DNA of 24,009 nucleotides from positions 1 to 24,009 of the forward strand of contig CAIXZI010000448.1 of NCBI GenBank assembly GCA_903923915.1. Direction: 5' to 3'. Made by a program: the position numbers and the translations under genes. Under the pieces are notes generated by a model. That model did no database searches, had not been told where the DNA came from, and saw only the letters and a program-made list of their open reading frames with translations. This document shows positions 15,402-23,917 of this stretch, piece after piece. Origin of the DNA: an uncultured Bacteroidota bacterium (GTDB lineage: Bacteria; Bacteroidota; Bacteroidia; B-17B0; Aurantibacillaceae). The stretch's first letter is position 1, and every line of letters begins with the position of its first letter.

Positions 15402-17084
15402 TTAATTATTTTTTACGCGGGTTGACGTATCATCATGTCCTTTTGAGCTATGTAACTCAAACCCGGTAAGACTAACGCTACCACCATCACTCTCGTATTG
15501 TGTTTTAAATTCTCTAAGCGATTTTAGAGAAGTATGGTCAATTACTTTGCAGGCTGATAAATCAAGGGTTACTTGTTTGCCTTTATCAATAGCATATATT
15601 TTTTTCTTTAGCCCTAAAAAGTTAGAGAACAGGGCATCGCCACTAATTTTTACGTTTATGTTATTTTCGTTTGTATTTATTTCTGTGTGTGATTTAAATA
15701 AATTACGGATGCTTGCACCATTGATAGCATTAAAAATAAACTCCAATAAAATACCGGTTCCAACACCCATTAATAAATCTGTTGCGGCACACATAACAGC
15801 TGTTACTAAAAAAATTACAAATTGTTCTTTGCCAATATGCCACATGTGTACAAACTCTTTTGGATGAGCCAATCTAAAGCCAACAAAAATTAACATGGCA
15901 GCTAAAGCGGTGTTTGGAATCATTTCTATAACAGCTACGCCAAGCAACAAGGCCACCAATAAAATTACGCCATGAAAAAAATTTGCCCAACGTGTTTTTG
16001 CGCCATTACTTACATTAGCCGAACTACGCGCCACCTCACTAATCATAGGTAAACCACCTAAAATACCTGACAACATATTACCAATACCTACAGCGGTTAA
16101 ATCTTTATTAAAATTAGATTTTCTTTTAAACGGATCTAAGCCATCAATAGCTTTTGCTGTAAGCAAACTTTCTATACTTCCAATTAAGGCAAACAAAATA
16201 ACGTACTGTATAAAATCGCCCAAGTGTTCTGATAAACCATTAAAGCTAACGTTAATAGGTGCGGTATTAAAAACCTTAGCCCCATCTTTTATTTGAGTGC
16301 CTCTAATGGCATCAATAATACTGCCCACTTTAACCATAGCAAAATTTTGTACGGCACCTTCATGCTTAACATCTAACATAATACCAAATGGAATAGCTAC
16401 AATAAGTACAATTAATGGTGCAGGAATTTTTTTAATGCTAGTGCTTTTTATGTATGAAAAAGCAATTAGTATAATTAAGCAGGCTATCCCAATTTCAGTT
16501 ATGTGTGCGTTTTCATGCATTAAACTTTGAGGAATCATTTTGTATAATTCAATAGGGTCTTTACCCTTTAATTCTGCCGGATTTATGCCTAATAAATTAT
16601 GTACTTGTTTGCTTATAATAATTAACCCGATAGCGGCTAACATACCGTGTATAGCTGCTCCTGGAAAAAAATCGCTCAAGCTGCCAATTTTAAAGACGCC
16701 AAATAAAACTTGCAACAAACCAGCTGCAACAATAGCACCTAAAGCTAAATGCCAGCCTGCATCGCCACCACCTAAAGCAGCCACTGCACCCGATGCAATA
16801 ACAATTAACCCGGCGGCAGGCCCTTTAATGGTTAGGCGTGAGCCCGCAAAAAAACTAACTACTATGCCTCCAATAATGGCGGTAACTAATCCATAAATAG
16901 CAGGAAAATCACTTGCTTTAGCAATACCTAAACTTAAAGGTAATGCTAGCAATGAAACCAATAGGCCTGATATAAAATCGGGACCTAAATTTTGTTTCAT
17001 GCCTGCTATTCCATCTAATGGAATTTCATTTTTTGTTGACATAGTTTTTGTTTTTTTGTCGATTACTATTTCAGTTGTTTCCAT
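15402..17084 (-). CDS. SulP-family anion transporter with STAS domain (candidate bicarbonate carrier)
   Basis: Inner-membrane SulP (SLC26-type) transporter. The membrane domain spans about residues 30-450, with LPLSLGIAKASDFPAIYGL near the start, FAGSRLTIKGPAAGLIVI and FPGAAIHGMLAAIG; the C-terminal cytoplasmic STAS domain (about 475-550) has QVTLDLSACKVIDHTSLKSL. Length 560 aa is typical. SulP proteins carry sulfate, bicarbonate (BicA) or dicarboxylates; the sequence alone does not say which. Its place 24 bp after dabB, in one run with dabA and a porin, favours bicarbonate (inference). No sulfate-assimilation gene is nearby. Two starts are possible: ATG 17084, used here, gives a 14-residue hydrophilic extension; ATG 17042 (MSTKNE) also fits. 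Confidence 0.88.
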   Translation of the reverse strand: METTEIVIDKKTKTMSTKNEIPLDGIAGMKQNLGPDFISGLLVSLLALPLSLGIAKASDFPAIYGLVTAIIGGIVVSFFAGSRLTIKGPAAGLIVIASGAVAALGGGDAGWHLALGAIVAAGLLQVLFGVFKIGSLSDFFPGAAIHGMLAAIGLIIISKQVHNLLGINPAELKGKDPIELYKMIPQSLMHENAHITEIGIACLIILIAFSYIKSTSIKKIPAPLIVLIVAIPFGIMLDVKHEGAVQNFAMVKVGSIIDAIRGTQIKDGAKVFNTAPINVSFNGLSEHLGDFIQYVILFALIGSIESLLTAKAIDGLDPFKRKSNFNKDLTAVGIGNMLSGILGGLPMISEVARSSANVSNGAKTRWANFFHGVILLVALLLGVAVIEMIPNTALAAMLIFVGFRLAHPKEFVHMWHIGKEQFVIFLVTAVMCAATDLLMGVGTGILLEFIFNAINGASIRNLFKSHTEINTNENNINVKISGDALFSNFLGLKKKIYAIDKGKQVTLDLSACKVIDHTSLKSLREFKTQYESDGGSVSLTGFELHSSKGHDDTSTRVKNN

Positions 17085-17108
17085 GTTTTTTTATAAATCC
17101 GTATTTTG

Positions 17109-18977
17109 TTAAGACGACCTGTAAGCAGTTTCGTGGTATGTTTTTACATGCGGGCCTAAGAATACACGCGCATAAATTCTTACCAAAGCAATACCATCAA
17201 CAATAAAACTTAATGAGGTAAATAATGCTAACACGGCTTGATCTTCGTGTATGTGTGTAAAAATTACATCTTCGCCTATAAAAGTTGGAGTGATGGGAAA
17301 GCCGGTTAAACCTAAACAAGAGAGTAAAAAAACAAAGGCAATTTTTGGATGCTCGTATGAGTGACCGTAAAACTGATTCAAATCAATAGACCCTTCTAAT
17401 CGTTTTAATCTACGAACGCATAGATAACCAACTATACCCGCAACCACAACGCCGCTTAAATAAAGATAAACTTGGTTGTATGTAAAATCTTCGTTAAACG
17501 AAATGGCTAATGCCATCCAAAAGTGATTCATAATAATCATAATCCAACTCATCACAACGTTTTTTCTTTCAGAAAATGCTTTTAGTACAGTTATTAACCC
17601 TATTAGTGAAAAAATAGTTGGCAAATATTCATGCACTTCGGCAGGCATAGGTAGGTGCCTATAAAGAACAAACAAACCAATCATATAGGTAGGAATAAAA
17701 AACAGGAGCAATCGTTTAATAGTTAGAAAATCTAATTTTTTTCCGGCTCTATTTAAAGGGGTCCATAAAACACGATTCATAAAAGAATCTAAATTCCACT
17801 CTTTAACAGATAACATATAAATAGAATTTTGAATTTTTCTTGGCAAAGAATTTTCTATGGTTTGCTTGCGTGGAACAAAATTGTAAAACTGCTCTCTAAT
17901 TAAATAACTTACCGATGATGGAGAAACTAACAACTGATAGGTTCTTAAAAAAGCATTGCCTGCGAAATGGAATAACGCAAATTTTTCAAACCCAATGGCA
18001 ACCTCAATAAAAATTAAACCAATTTGTGCTACGGAAGAATATGCAATTTGACTTTTTATAGTTGATTGCACTCTGGCTGTTAGTGTAGCAACAACACTGG
18101 TAAGTAAACCCAGTATAACAATAAGTATGCGCACCGAAATTTGATTTTCCCAAAAAGGAAATGTTCTTAGTAAAAGAAAAACACCAATATGAACAGAAAG
18201 CGAACCATAAAAAATGGCGCTTGATGGCGTGGGCCCTTCCATAGCTCTTGGTAACCAAGAGGAAAAAGGTAATTGAGCCGATTTAGCCGCGGCTGCAATT
18301 AAAATCATTAACGAAATAAAAACTCCAATTAAACTATGAGATGAAAGATGTTCGTGTACCAACTCGGCATTGCTTAATTTTAAAAAAGTAATATTCTCAT
18401 GCCATAAATGATGGCTTGCCCACATAGCCAGAATTAATCCAACATCTCCAATGCGATAAACAGAAAAAACTTTGTACGCATTTTTTACCGGCAAATATCT
18501 ATCACGATAAAATGCAATTAATAAAAACGAACAGATGCCCAATATTTCCCAGCCAATAAAAAGAGTTTCAAAATTACCCGAAAAAATGGTGATGTTATAT
18601 CCAAAATAAAATAAAAGTATGGTATTGAAAAACCTTTTGTAGCCCGGCTCTCTGTGCAAATACCTTCTGCTATAAACAGTTACTAAAAAAGTTAAGAAGG
18701 CTCCTACAAAAAGATAAACGGCTGTTATTTTATCAAAATAAAAATCAACTAAAAATTCATAATTATCTGTGCTGTAAAGAGCAATATCCTTTAAATTTAA
18801 TGTTGGGTGTCCGCATAGCATCCAAAGAATAAAAAAACCAACGGATCCAATAAAATGTAAACCTACAATACCAAAAACAGTCCATGAAATAAGCGATTCT
18901 TGTTTTTTAGGAATAAACAAGCTAATTATAAACCCTGCTAAAGGAATAAGTACAAAAAGATGCAGGAGTGATGACAT
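17109..18977 (-). CDS. dabB: DabB, NuoL/MrpA-like proton-channel subunit of the DAB inorganic-carbon system
   Basis: Polytopic inner-membrane protein of the complex I antiporter-like family (NuoL/ND5). In the DAB system DabB conducts cations and powers CO2 hydration by DabA. Seen: E144 in FIGWEILGICSFLL (counterpart of NuoL Glu144), K232 in AAAKSAQLPFSSWLPRAM (counterpart of NuoL Lys229), and EGPTPSSAIFYGSLSVHIG, in which FYG-S-V-H replaces the NuoL 'IHAATMVTAG', as I recall for DabB-type proteins. About 14 hydrophobic segments; 622 aa, which is intermediate between short and NuoL-length members. It lies 20 bp after dabA and is the only complex I-like gene in the window, which supports DabB over a respiratory subunit. 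ATG 18977 is the natural start, directly before the first membrane helix. Confidence 0.9.
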   Translation of the reverse strand: MSSLLHLFVLIPLAGFIISLFIPKKQESLISWTVFGIVGLHFIGSVGFFILWMLCGHPTLNLKDIALYSTDNYEFLVDFYFDKITAVYLFVGAFLTFLVTVYSRRYLHREPGYKRFFNTILLFYFGYNITIFSGNFETLFIGWEILGICSFLLIAFYRDRYLPVKNAYKVFSVYRIGDVGLILAMWASHHLWHENITFLKLSNAELVHEHLSSHSLIGVFISLMILIAAAAKSAQLPFSSWLPRAMEGPTPSSAIFYGSLSVHIGVFLLLRTFPFWENQISVRILIVILGLLTSVVATLTARVQSTIKSQIAYSSVAQIGLIFIEVAIGFEKFALFHFAGNAFLRTYQLLVSPSSVSYLIREQFYNFVPRKQTIENSLPRKIQNSIYMLSVKEWNLDSFMNRVLWTPLNRAGKKLDFLTIKRLLLFFIPTYMIGLFVLYRHLPMPAEVHEYLPTIFSLIGLITVLKAFSERKNVVMSWIMIIMNHFWMALAISFNEDFTYNQVYLYLSGVVVAGIVGYLCVRRLKRLEGSIDLNQFYGHSYEHPKIAFVFLLSCLGLTGFPITPTFIGEDVIFTHIHEDQAVLALFTSLSFIVDGIALVRIYARVFLGPHVKTYHETAYRSS

Positions 18978-18997
18978 AATTATATTGTTTTTTTAAA

Positions 18998-21544
18998 TTA
19001 ATTAATTTCGTAAACAGGTAAATTTTCTTGAGAGGTTTCTACTAATTGCATGGTATTATTTAATTTATTAATGTGTTCTGTTAGTGGCTCATATACAGAA
19101 AAAGTACCATCTTTAATTAAATAAAACACTTTTGTTTTCGGATTCATAGCAACCAGATGCACCCAATCATTTACAAACCATTCATACATTTCGGGTAATT
19201 TTTGAATAGTTTGTAAAACTACCTCCGGAAAATGTTCAACAATAACCAATAAACGAATGGGGTCGTGTACTTCAATCATCTGACTTGGAAGCCCCGGCCT
19301 TAAATCTCCATCGGTGCCGTTAGCAACACCAAACAAGCCCATTACGTTGTGTGGTAATTTTGTGCCGGCACCCAATTTTTGATTATCTACTCTAGAGAAA
19401 AAATATTCTAAATTAATACCACCACAAACGGGGCCAATAGGTTTCATAATACCAAACAAAAGTTTTCCTTCAGGATCTATCGTGTAATCATACGAATTCA
19501 TAAAAGCACGCCTGTCTAAGAATAAACTTTTTGTAACGCTTCTTCTTCCAATAATACAAAGCGTGTTGGTTGCATGGTTGTATTCCGGACGAGGCTCGAA
19601 CAAAGAAACCGACCTTGTTTTTATTTTATCATGAATTTTTTTTGGAGATAATTTGGTGTTGATAGATTCAAACCTTCTTGATCTTTCTTTGGCATTAAAA
19701 TCTAATCCTTTTGCAAATGTTGTTTGATTCTTGCGGTGATGCTCTTTGTTTTTTTCTGATAAAATATTTTCATCGTAAAAAGCAATTTCATCACGTGTAG
19801 TATCATGCAAGCCACCAACAAACTGCGTTTCAGTGGGGATAACCAAACCTCTTGTGCTTAATGTTTTTCTAACCTCAGCATGATTTGCCATAAAACTCAT
19901 CACTCGCGAGTTAACAGAACCTGGTCTGCCCGAGCAAGCCCCACAATCGTATCCGGCGTAATAGGTATTATTTACACTGCTTGCACCATGTCCAACCAAA
20001 TAAACAATAGGAGTAAAATCTTTTACAAGCCCAATACCTTTTAGCAAACCTTCCACACGATTAGCCATTTCCTCAATAGTAAAACCTATTTGTAAATCAT
20101 TTTCAATATCACTCGTGTTTTTGTTTTCTATGGTAAGCGTTGAAGCCGGATCCATGTGCTGAAAAGAGGAAACCATCGTAGGACTTTCTTTTGGCCTAAA
20201 AATAGTAAGTAACAGCCTAAATGCCGACCAAAAACCAAGTGTTTGAGAAATTAACCAGCCTCGTAAAAGCGAATGTGTGTGCTTGGTAAAATGCACATCA
20301 GTTTTTCTTTTTTCTTTATGCCCCAGTTCTTTAATTAAATATTTTGGGGTTATAGGTGCCGGACAAAGTTTGGTATAAAATTTCCCGTTTTCGGGTTGAT
20401 AGAAAAATTCAACGCCAAAAAAACCGGGTGTACCAAAGGTTTCGCAGGTAGGGTCAATCTCTTCAAGATAACGTCTTATTGAACACTCTCTATCATCAAT
20501 ACAAAACATGGCCTGAAAACTTGCCGAAGCTTTTTTATTTTTAGTATCGTTACTTGCTAGTTTAATGCTGGCAAGCACTTCGTTGTAATAAGTCCACTCG
20601 TATGCGTTTTGCCAAATGGCCATTACTTCGCTAAGCTCTGTTTTAGCAACATCCGCAAAAATGTCAACAGGCTGTTTTTCTATTCGTGTAGAGAGAGGTG
20701 CCCAAATGGCTCCAAATTTATGATCAAGCGTATCTATTTCAAGTAGAAGTTCAAAAACAATAATATCGTGTAGTGATATTTTTTTTGTGTTTAATAAAGT
20801 TTGTGGTTGGTCTTCAACCGTTGATACCATGCCTGCCCAGCCCTGATGAGCAAATTGCTGATCAAATAAATATTGTTTGTAAAGCGATTCATCGCCAACA
20901 ATAATTTTTAGGAGGCTGCTAATCTCACAATCGCCATGAAGTAATAAATTTTTAACTCGTTCGGTTTTGAAAAAACTGGTAAAACTATTTCGTTCTAATT
21001 CTTTTATCGAAGAAAGAAAACCTTTGTACTCAATTGGAAAATTCCACATAGAAATTCCCTGATCTAAGTAGCTGCAAAGAATTCTAAAAAGAATAGGTTG
21101 TATGGTTAAGTCTAAATCTATATGATATGCTTTCTTCCAATTGTAACGCAACAAACCTATCCTTGGCTGATTGATGGTGTCGTATGATTTGGTGGTTAGT
21201 TTTTCTATCCATTCAGCAATAGATTCTTTACATTTTCTTTCCGTAATAATTTTTTCAAGAATATCTTTTCTTATTTTTTTGGTGGCATAAAGTTTGCGAA
21301 ACTCTTCTAATGAAAGAGAGGTTTTGTAACCAAAAATTTTAGAAGCATGATGGGTGGCTGTTTCAAATTTCAAATTTTGAAAGGCGTGCAATGTGTTGTG
21401 GTGTATAAAATCTTTAAGCGGAGCCTGAGCAGGTAAAAAGTGTTTTAACTCGTGTAGCACCTGATGTTCGTTAAAGGAAATAGGCTTGTCTGCATAGGTG
21501 CCAAGAGTCTCTTGTTGGTCAATAAAAGAACTTTGTGTTTTCAT
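18998..21544 (-). CDS. dabA: DabA (DUF2309/UPF0753), zinc-dependent CO2-hydrating subunit of the DAB system
   Basis: Cytoplasmic, membrane-associated partner of DabB. DabAB converts CO2 to bicarbonate in one direction using the ion gradient, accumulating inorganic carbon; known from Halothiobacillus and, in heterotrophs, as MpsAB of Staphylococcus. The zinc-site pattern is complete: C348 and D350 in MFCIDDREC, H519 in VGHGASS and C534 in GYDCGACSG. The His-to-Cys spacing of 15 equals that of H. neapolitanus (H524, C539), as does C-x-D (C351, D353). Other DUF2309 landmarks: DFIHHNTLHAFQ near the N-terminus, and PSQMIEVHDPIRLLVIVEHF near the C-terminus. 848 aa is normal. ATG 21544 precedes the family's N-terminus. 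It is the first gene of dabA-dabB-sulP-porin. No LysR-type regulator or carbonic anhydrase gene is adjacent; no TAnnTTTG box is visible in the 150 bp upstream. Confidence 0.95.
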   Translation of the reverse strand: MKTQSSFIDQQETLGTYADKPISFNEHQVLHELKHFLPAQAPLKDFIHHNTLHAFQNLKFETATHHASKIFGYKTSLSLEEFRKLYATKKIRKDILEKIITERKCKESIAEWIEKLTTKSYDTINQPRIGLLRYNWKKAYHIDLDLTIQPILFRILCSYLDQGISMWNFPIEYKGFLSSIKELERNSFTSFFKTERVKNLLLHGDCEISSLLKIIVGDESLYKQYLFDQQFAHQGWAGMVSTVEDQPQTLLNTKKISLHDIIVFELLLEIDTLDHKFGAIWAPLSTRIEKQPVDIFADVAKTELSEVMAIWQNAYEWTYYNEVLASIKLASNDTKNKKASASFQAMFCIDDRECSIRRYLEEIDPTCETFGTPGFFGVEFFYQPENGKFYTKLCPAPITPKYLIKELGHKEKRKTDVHFTKHTHSLLRGWLISQTLGFWSAFRLLLTIFRPKESPTMVSSFQHMDPASTLTIENKNTSDIENDLQIGFTIEEMANRVEGLLKGIGLVKDFTPIVYLVGHGASSVNNTYYAGYDCGACSGRPGSVNSRVMSFMANHAEVRKTLSTRGLVIPTETQFVGGLHDTTRDEIAFYDENILSEKNKEHHRKNQTTFAKGLDFNAKERSRRFESINTKLSPKKIHDKIKTRSVSLFEPRPEYNHATNTLCIIGRRSVTKSLFLDRRAFMNSYDYTIDPEGKLLFGIMKPIGPVCGGINLEYFFSRVDNQKLGAGTKLPHNVMGLFGVANGTDGDLRPGLPSQMIEVHDPIRLLVIVEHFPEVVLQTIQKLPEMYEWFVNDWVHLVAMNPKTKVFYLIKDGTFSVYEPLTEHINKLNNTMQLVETSQENLPVYEIN

Positions 21545-21606
21545 TTTAATGAGTAAGAGTGGTTACTTGTTGCATCGTTTTATAAAAAAATAATAAGTAA
21601 AACTGC

Positions 21607-21623
21607 GCTACCTTTTTAGTAGC
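21607..21623 (-). other. Small hairpin in the dabA upstream region
   Basis: GCTAC (21607-21611) and GTAGC (21619-21623) form a perfect five-pair stem with a seven-base loop, 63 bases ahead of the dabA ATG. It could be a leader structure or an operator half-site pair. There is no T-run on the minus strand, so it is not a simple terminator. Confidence 0.3.
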
Positions 21624-21669
21624 TAAAATTGCTATACGGTTCATAAATTTGTTGTTTGGTTTAAAGAAC

Positions 21670-21696
21670 GATTTTAGCTTTTATAAAACTAAAATC
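21670..21696 (-). other. 12-bp-stem hairpin overlapping the stop codon upstream of dabA
   Basis: On the minus strand GATTTTAGTTTT pairs with AAAAGCTAAAATC (one T-G wobble, ATA loop). It begins inside the TGA of the 120-aa gene and ends 125 bases before dabA. No T-run follows, so termination would be inefficient; it may shield the 3' end or modulate readthrough into dabA. Confidence 0.45.
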
Positions 21697-22057
21697 ATAT
21701 TTTGATGGCATGTATAACAAGATACAAGTTGGTAGAAATGTTTTTGTTAATGTTGTTAGAAGCAAAAAAGCCTCGAGTGGCTTTTGGATTGAAGAAAAAA
21801 GCAAAAAAAGTTTGATAAAAATTAAGAAAAGAAATATCTGTATTTAGATTGTCCTCATCTTCGGTTTCATACAGGTTTTCATCAGATGAATTTAAGCTCA
21901 AATCGTTTGCATTAATTAGTTTATCATTTTTTTGTGCAAATAAAGCGTAAGGTGTAATGTTAAACTTTTTAGTAAAAGCCGAAGCGTTTTGCAGTGAAAA
22001 CGCACAAACAAATAATGCCAATAAGATAATAGCCCTATGTTTTTTTTTGTTTTTCAA
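21695..22057 (-). CDS. Small secreted protein of unknown function upstream of dabA
   Basis: Not recognised. 120 aa: a Lys-rich N-terminus (KNKKKHR), a clear signal peptide (hydrophobic AIILLALFVCAFS, cut after NASA), a short acidic stretch (YETEDEDNLNTD), an aromatic run (FYQTFFAFFF) and a hydrophobic C-terminus ending LYLVIHAIKI. No ATG exists in frame; TTG 22057 is the first plausible start, eight bases after a TACTTTCG box, so either a TTG is used or the start is misread. The signal peptide and continuous frame argue for a real gene. It follows rsmE by 81 bp and precedes dabA by 150 bp on the same strand. Whether it belongs with either is unknown. Confidence 0.6.
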   Translation of the reverse strand: MKNKKKHRAIILLALFVCAFSLQNASAFTKKFNITPYALFAQKNDKLINANDLSLNSSDENLYETEDEDNLNTDISFLNFYQTFFAFFFNPKATRGFFASNNINKNISTNLYLVIHAIKI

Positions 22058-22065
22058 TTCAAAAA

Positions 22066-22109
22066 CGAAAGTAGCAAGGCTTTAGCTTATATCAGCATTA
22101 AATAATGCT
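22066..22109 (-). promoter_or_regulatory. Promoter candidate with 16-bp palindrome, upstream of the 120-aa gene
   Basis: Minus-strand box TACTTTCG (22066-22073, seven of eight to TAnnTTTG) lies eight bases before the TTG start. Where the -33 element should be there is no TTTG but a perfect palindrome AGCATTA-aa-TAATGCT (22094-22109), a position suited to an activator or repressor site. Confidence 0.35.
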
Positions 22110-22138
22110 AATAATGGTTTCTTAACATTAATTAAGAG

Positions 22139-22846
22139 TTAAGCCTCGTAGTAGTTTTTAAACGCTGCTGCTGCATATAAGCCTGCGGTTTCGGTACGCA
22201 AACGACTACTTCCTAAAGACAGCGGTTGAAACTTGTTTCCTAAAGCAAGCTTAATTTCATCTTCTGTAAAATCGCCTTCGGGGCCAATAAGTATAAGGCT
22301 ATCGGAATTTTGTAAAATATTTTTTAATTCTATTTTATCTTCTTCTAAGCAATGTGCAATATATTTTGACGAAGTATTTGCGTGTTTTATAATAAAATCT
22401 TTAAACGTTTGTGCTTCATTAATAAGTGGTAATATGGCTTGGATAGATTGTTTAACAGCACTTTCTGCAATTTTTTTTAACCTATCAATTTTTACGCCCG
22501 TTTTTTCGGTGCGTTTACAAATAATAAATGAAAACTCATCAACACCAAGCTCGGTACACTTTTCAAGCATCCATTCAATTCTATCAGCATTTTTTGTAGG
22601 CGAAATAGCAATATGCAAATGATGTTTTTTGGGCGAAGAAATTTGTTTTTTATGTAGAATTTTTACGCTGCACTTTTGAGGGTTTGCGTCTGTAATTTCT
22701 GTTTCATAAAAATTTCCTTTACCATCTATCACATGAATTACATCGCCGTTTTTATGACGAAGCACCCTTATGCAATGTTTAGATTCTTCGGCGGATAAAA
22801 GAATAGTATCTGCATCGGTAAATATGTTGGCAAAAAATAGCTGCAA
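22139..22846 (-). CDS. rsmE: 16S rRNA m3U1498 methyltransferase RsmE
   Basis: SAM-dependent SPOUT-class methyltransferase that methylates N3 of U1498 in 16S rRNA. Seen: N-terminal PUA-like domain with EESKHCIRVLRHKNGD (about residues 20-35), DRIEWMLEKCTELGVDEF (about 93-110), C-terminal knot with LILIGPEGDFTEDEI and LGSSRLRTETAGLYAA. The second glycine of the usual GPEGGF is Asp here. 235 aa is typical. The start must be TTG 22846: an in-frame TAA lies six codons upstream and the next internal Met is far inside the fold, while MQLFFAN matches the family's N-terminus. The preceding TPR gene stops one base before this TTG, so translation is probably coupled. Confidence 0.95.
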   Translation of the reverse strand: MQLFFANIFTDADTILLSAEESKHCIRVLRHKNGDVIHVIDGKGNFYETEITDANPQKCSVKILHKKQISSPKKHHLHIAISPTKNADRIEWMLEKCTELGVDEFSFIICKRTEKTGVKIDRLKKIAESAVKQSIQAILPLINEAQTFKDFIIKHANTSSKYIAHCLEEDKIELKNILQNSDSLILIGPEGDFTEDEIKLALGNKFQPLSLGSSRLRTETAGLYAAAAFKNYYEA

Positions 22847-22847
22847 T

Positions 22848-23891
22848 TTACTTCTCGGCTTTTACCAAATTTTTACGCATGTATTTTGGAGTAGCGCAAT
22901 TGGCAGCCATTTCTTTTGCCTCTTCAACCCCACGATTAGCAGCGGCTGTGTACATATCACAAGCGCCTAATAAATCATTCATGCCATTGTGTTTTACTAA
23001 GGCAAGTTTGTAATAATTCATTCCAAAATCAGGACGCATTTTTATTAATAAATTATAATCGTAAACAGCATTGCTCCATTTTTCTTGTTTCTCATCTAAT
23101 TCGGCGCGCAGCACGTACCCATCATAATAATCTTTTTTAAGATTTAGGCATTGGTTTAAATCTTCAAAGGCAGAATCTAATTTATCAGTTTTTATATAAG
23201 CCTGTGCACGTAAATAATATACTTTGTAATTGCTTGTTTTTTTTGCAATAGCTGTATGTAAATCTGCTAAAGATTTTTCACCTTCATTTTTTTCTAAATA
23301 AACTTTAGCGCGCTCAGCATATATAGAACCCGAATCTGGCAATATACCTAATGCTTCATTTAATTTTATAAGGGCAGCATCGTATCTTTTTAAGTTAGAT
23401 TCGGTAGTACCTTCTTTATAAAGTCTAATGCCTTCGCTCCAGCAGAAACAATCTTCAAAAACTTTTTTGGCAACTTCGCTACCTTTTGTTATTTGTTTTC
23501 TTGTTACGGTACAAGCCTCTTTTTTATTGCCGGCTTTATGTTTAAAGTAAGCCAAAAGAGCTTTAGCATCTGCATTTACAGTGTCTAAAGTTAAAATCTT
23601 TTCAGCGTCAGATTTCATGGCACTATAATTTCCTGTGTTATAATAACAGGTTGCCCTACGTGTATAAACATCTACCATACATTTATTTATATCGTAGTTT
23701 AGATTTGGCTTTTTTGCATCACCTTCTATTTGGGTAATGGCTTTATCATACGATTGAATAGCAAGACTAAAGCTTTTACCTTTAAATTTAGTATTGCCAT
23801 CTTCATAATCTCTGTTGTTAGAACAAGTTGTGTTTTGAGCATTAATTTTTATGATGGCAAAAAATGCGATTAATAGTAAGGCTTTTTTCAT
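22848..23891 (-). CDS. Secreted or periplasmic TPR-repeat protein
   Basis: Signal peptide (MKKALLLIAFFAIIKINAQ), then TPR units: FKGKSFSLAIQSYDKAI, RRATCYYNTGNYSAMKSDAE, DAALIKLNEALGILPDSGSI, AKVYLEKNEGEKSLADLHTA, QAYIKTDKLDSAFEDLNQCL, AELDEKQEKWSNAVYDYNLL, and a last Sel1-like unit around LGACDMYTAAANRGVEEA. TPRs mediate protein-protein contacts; the partner is unknown. Several Cys (CSNN, CFCW, CDMY, NCAT) are spread through it. 347 aa. ATG 23891 fits the signal peptide and has a good promoter at 23918-23950. It is the first gene of a run with rsmE (one base apart) and perhaps the 120-aa secreted protein. The pairing with rsmE looks positional rather than functional. Confidence 0.85.
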   Translation of the reverse strand: MKKALLLIAFFAIIKINAQNTTCSNNRDYEDGNTKFKGKSFSLAIQSYDKAITQIEGDAKKPNLNYDINKCMVDVYTRRATCYYNTGNYSAMKSDAEKILTLDTVNADAKALLAYFKHKAGNKKEACTVTRKQITKGSEVAKKVFEDCFCWSEGIRLYKEGTTESNLKRYDAALIKLNEALGILPDSGSIYAERAKVYLEKNEGEKSLADLHTAIAKKTSNYKVYYLRAQAYIKTDKLDSAFEDLNQCLNLKKDYYDGYVLRAELDEKQEKWSNAVYDYNLLIKMRPDFGMNYYKLALVKHNGMNDLLGACDMYTAAANRGVEEAKEMAANCATPKYMRKNLVKAEK

Positions 23892-23917
23892 ACGATATTT
23901 TTATTTTTTAAGCGATG

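Noticed and set aside
15547..16896. Plus-strand open frames opposite sulP (15547-15867, 16297-16530, 16540-16896)
   Set aside because: Hydrophobic look comes from the complement of membrane-helix codons; sulP explains the region.
17109..18977. Respiratory complex I subunit NuoL
   Set aside because: No other nuo genes nearby and it directly follows dabA; the FYGSLSVH segment fits DabB better.
22233..22622. 129-residue open frame antisense to rsmE
   Set aside because: rsmE is unmistakable on the other strand; no family signature in the antisense frame.
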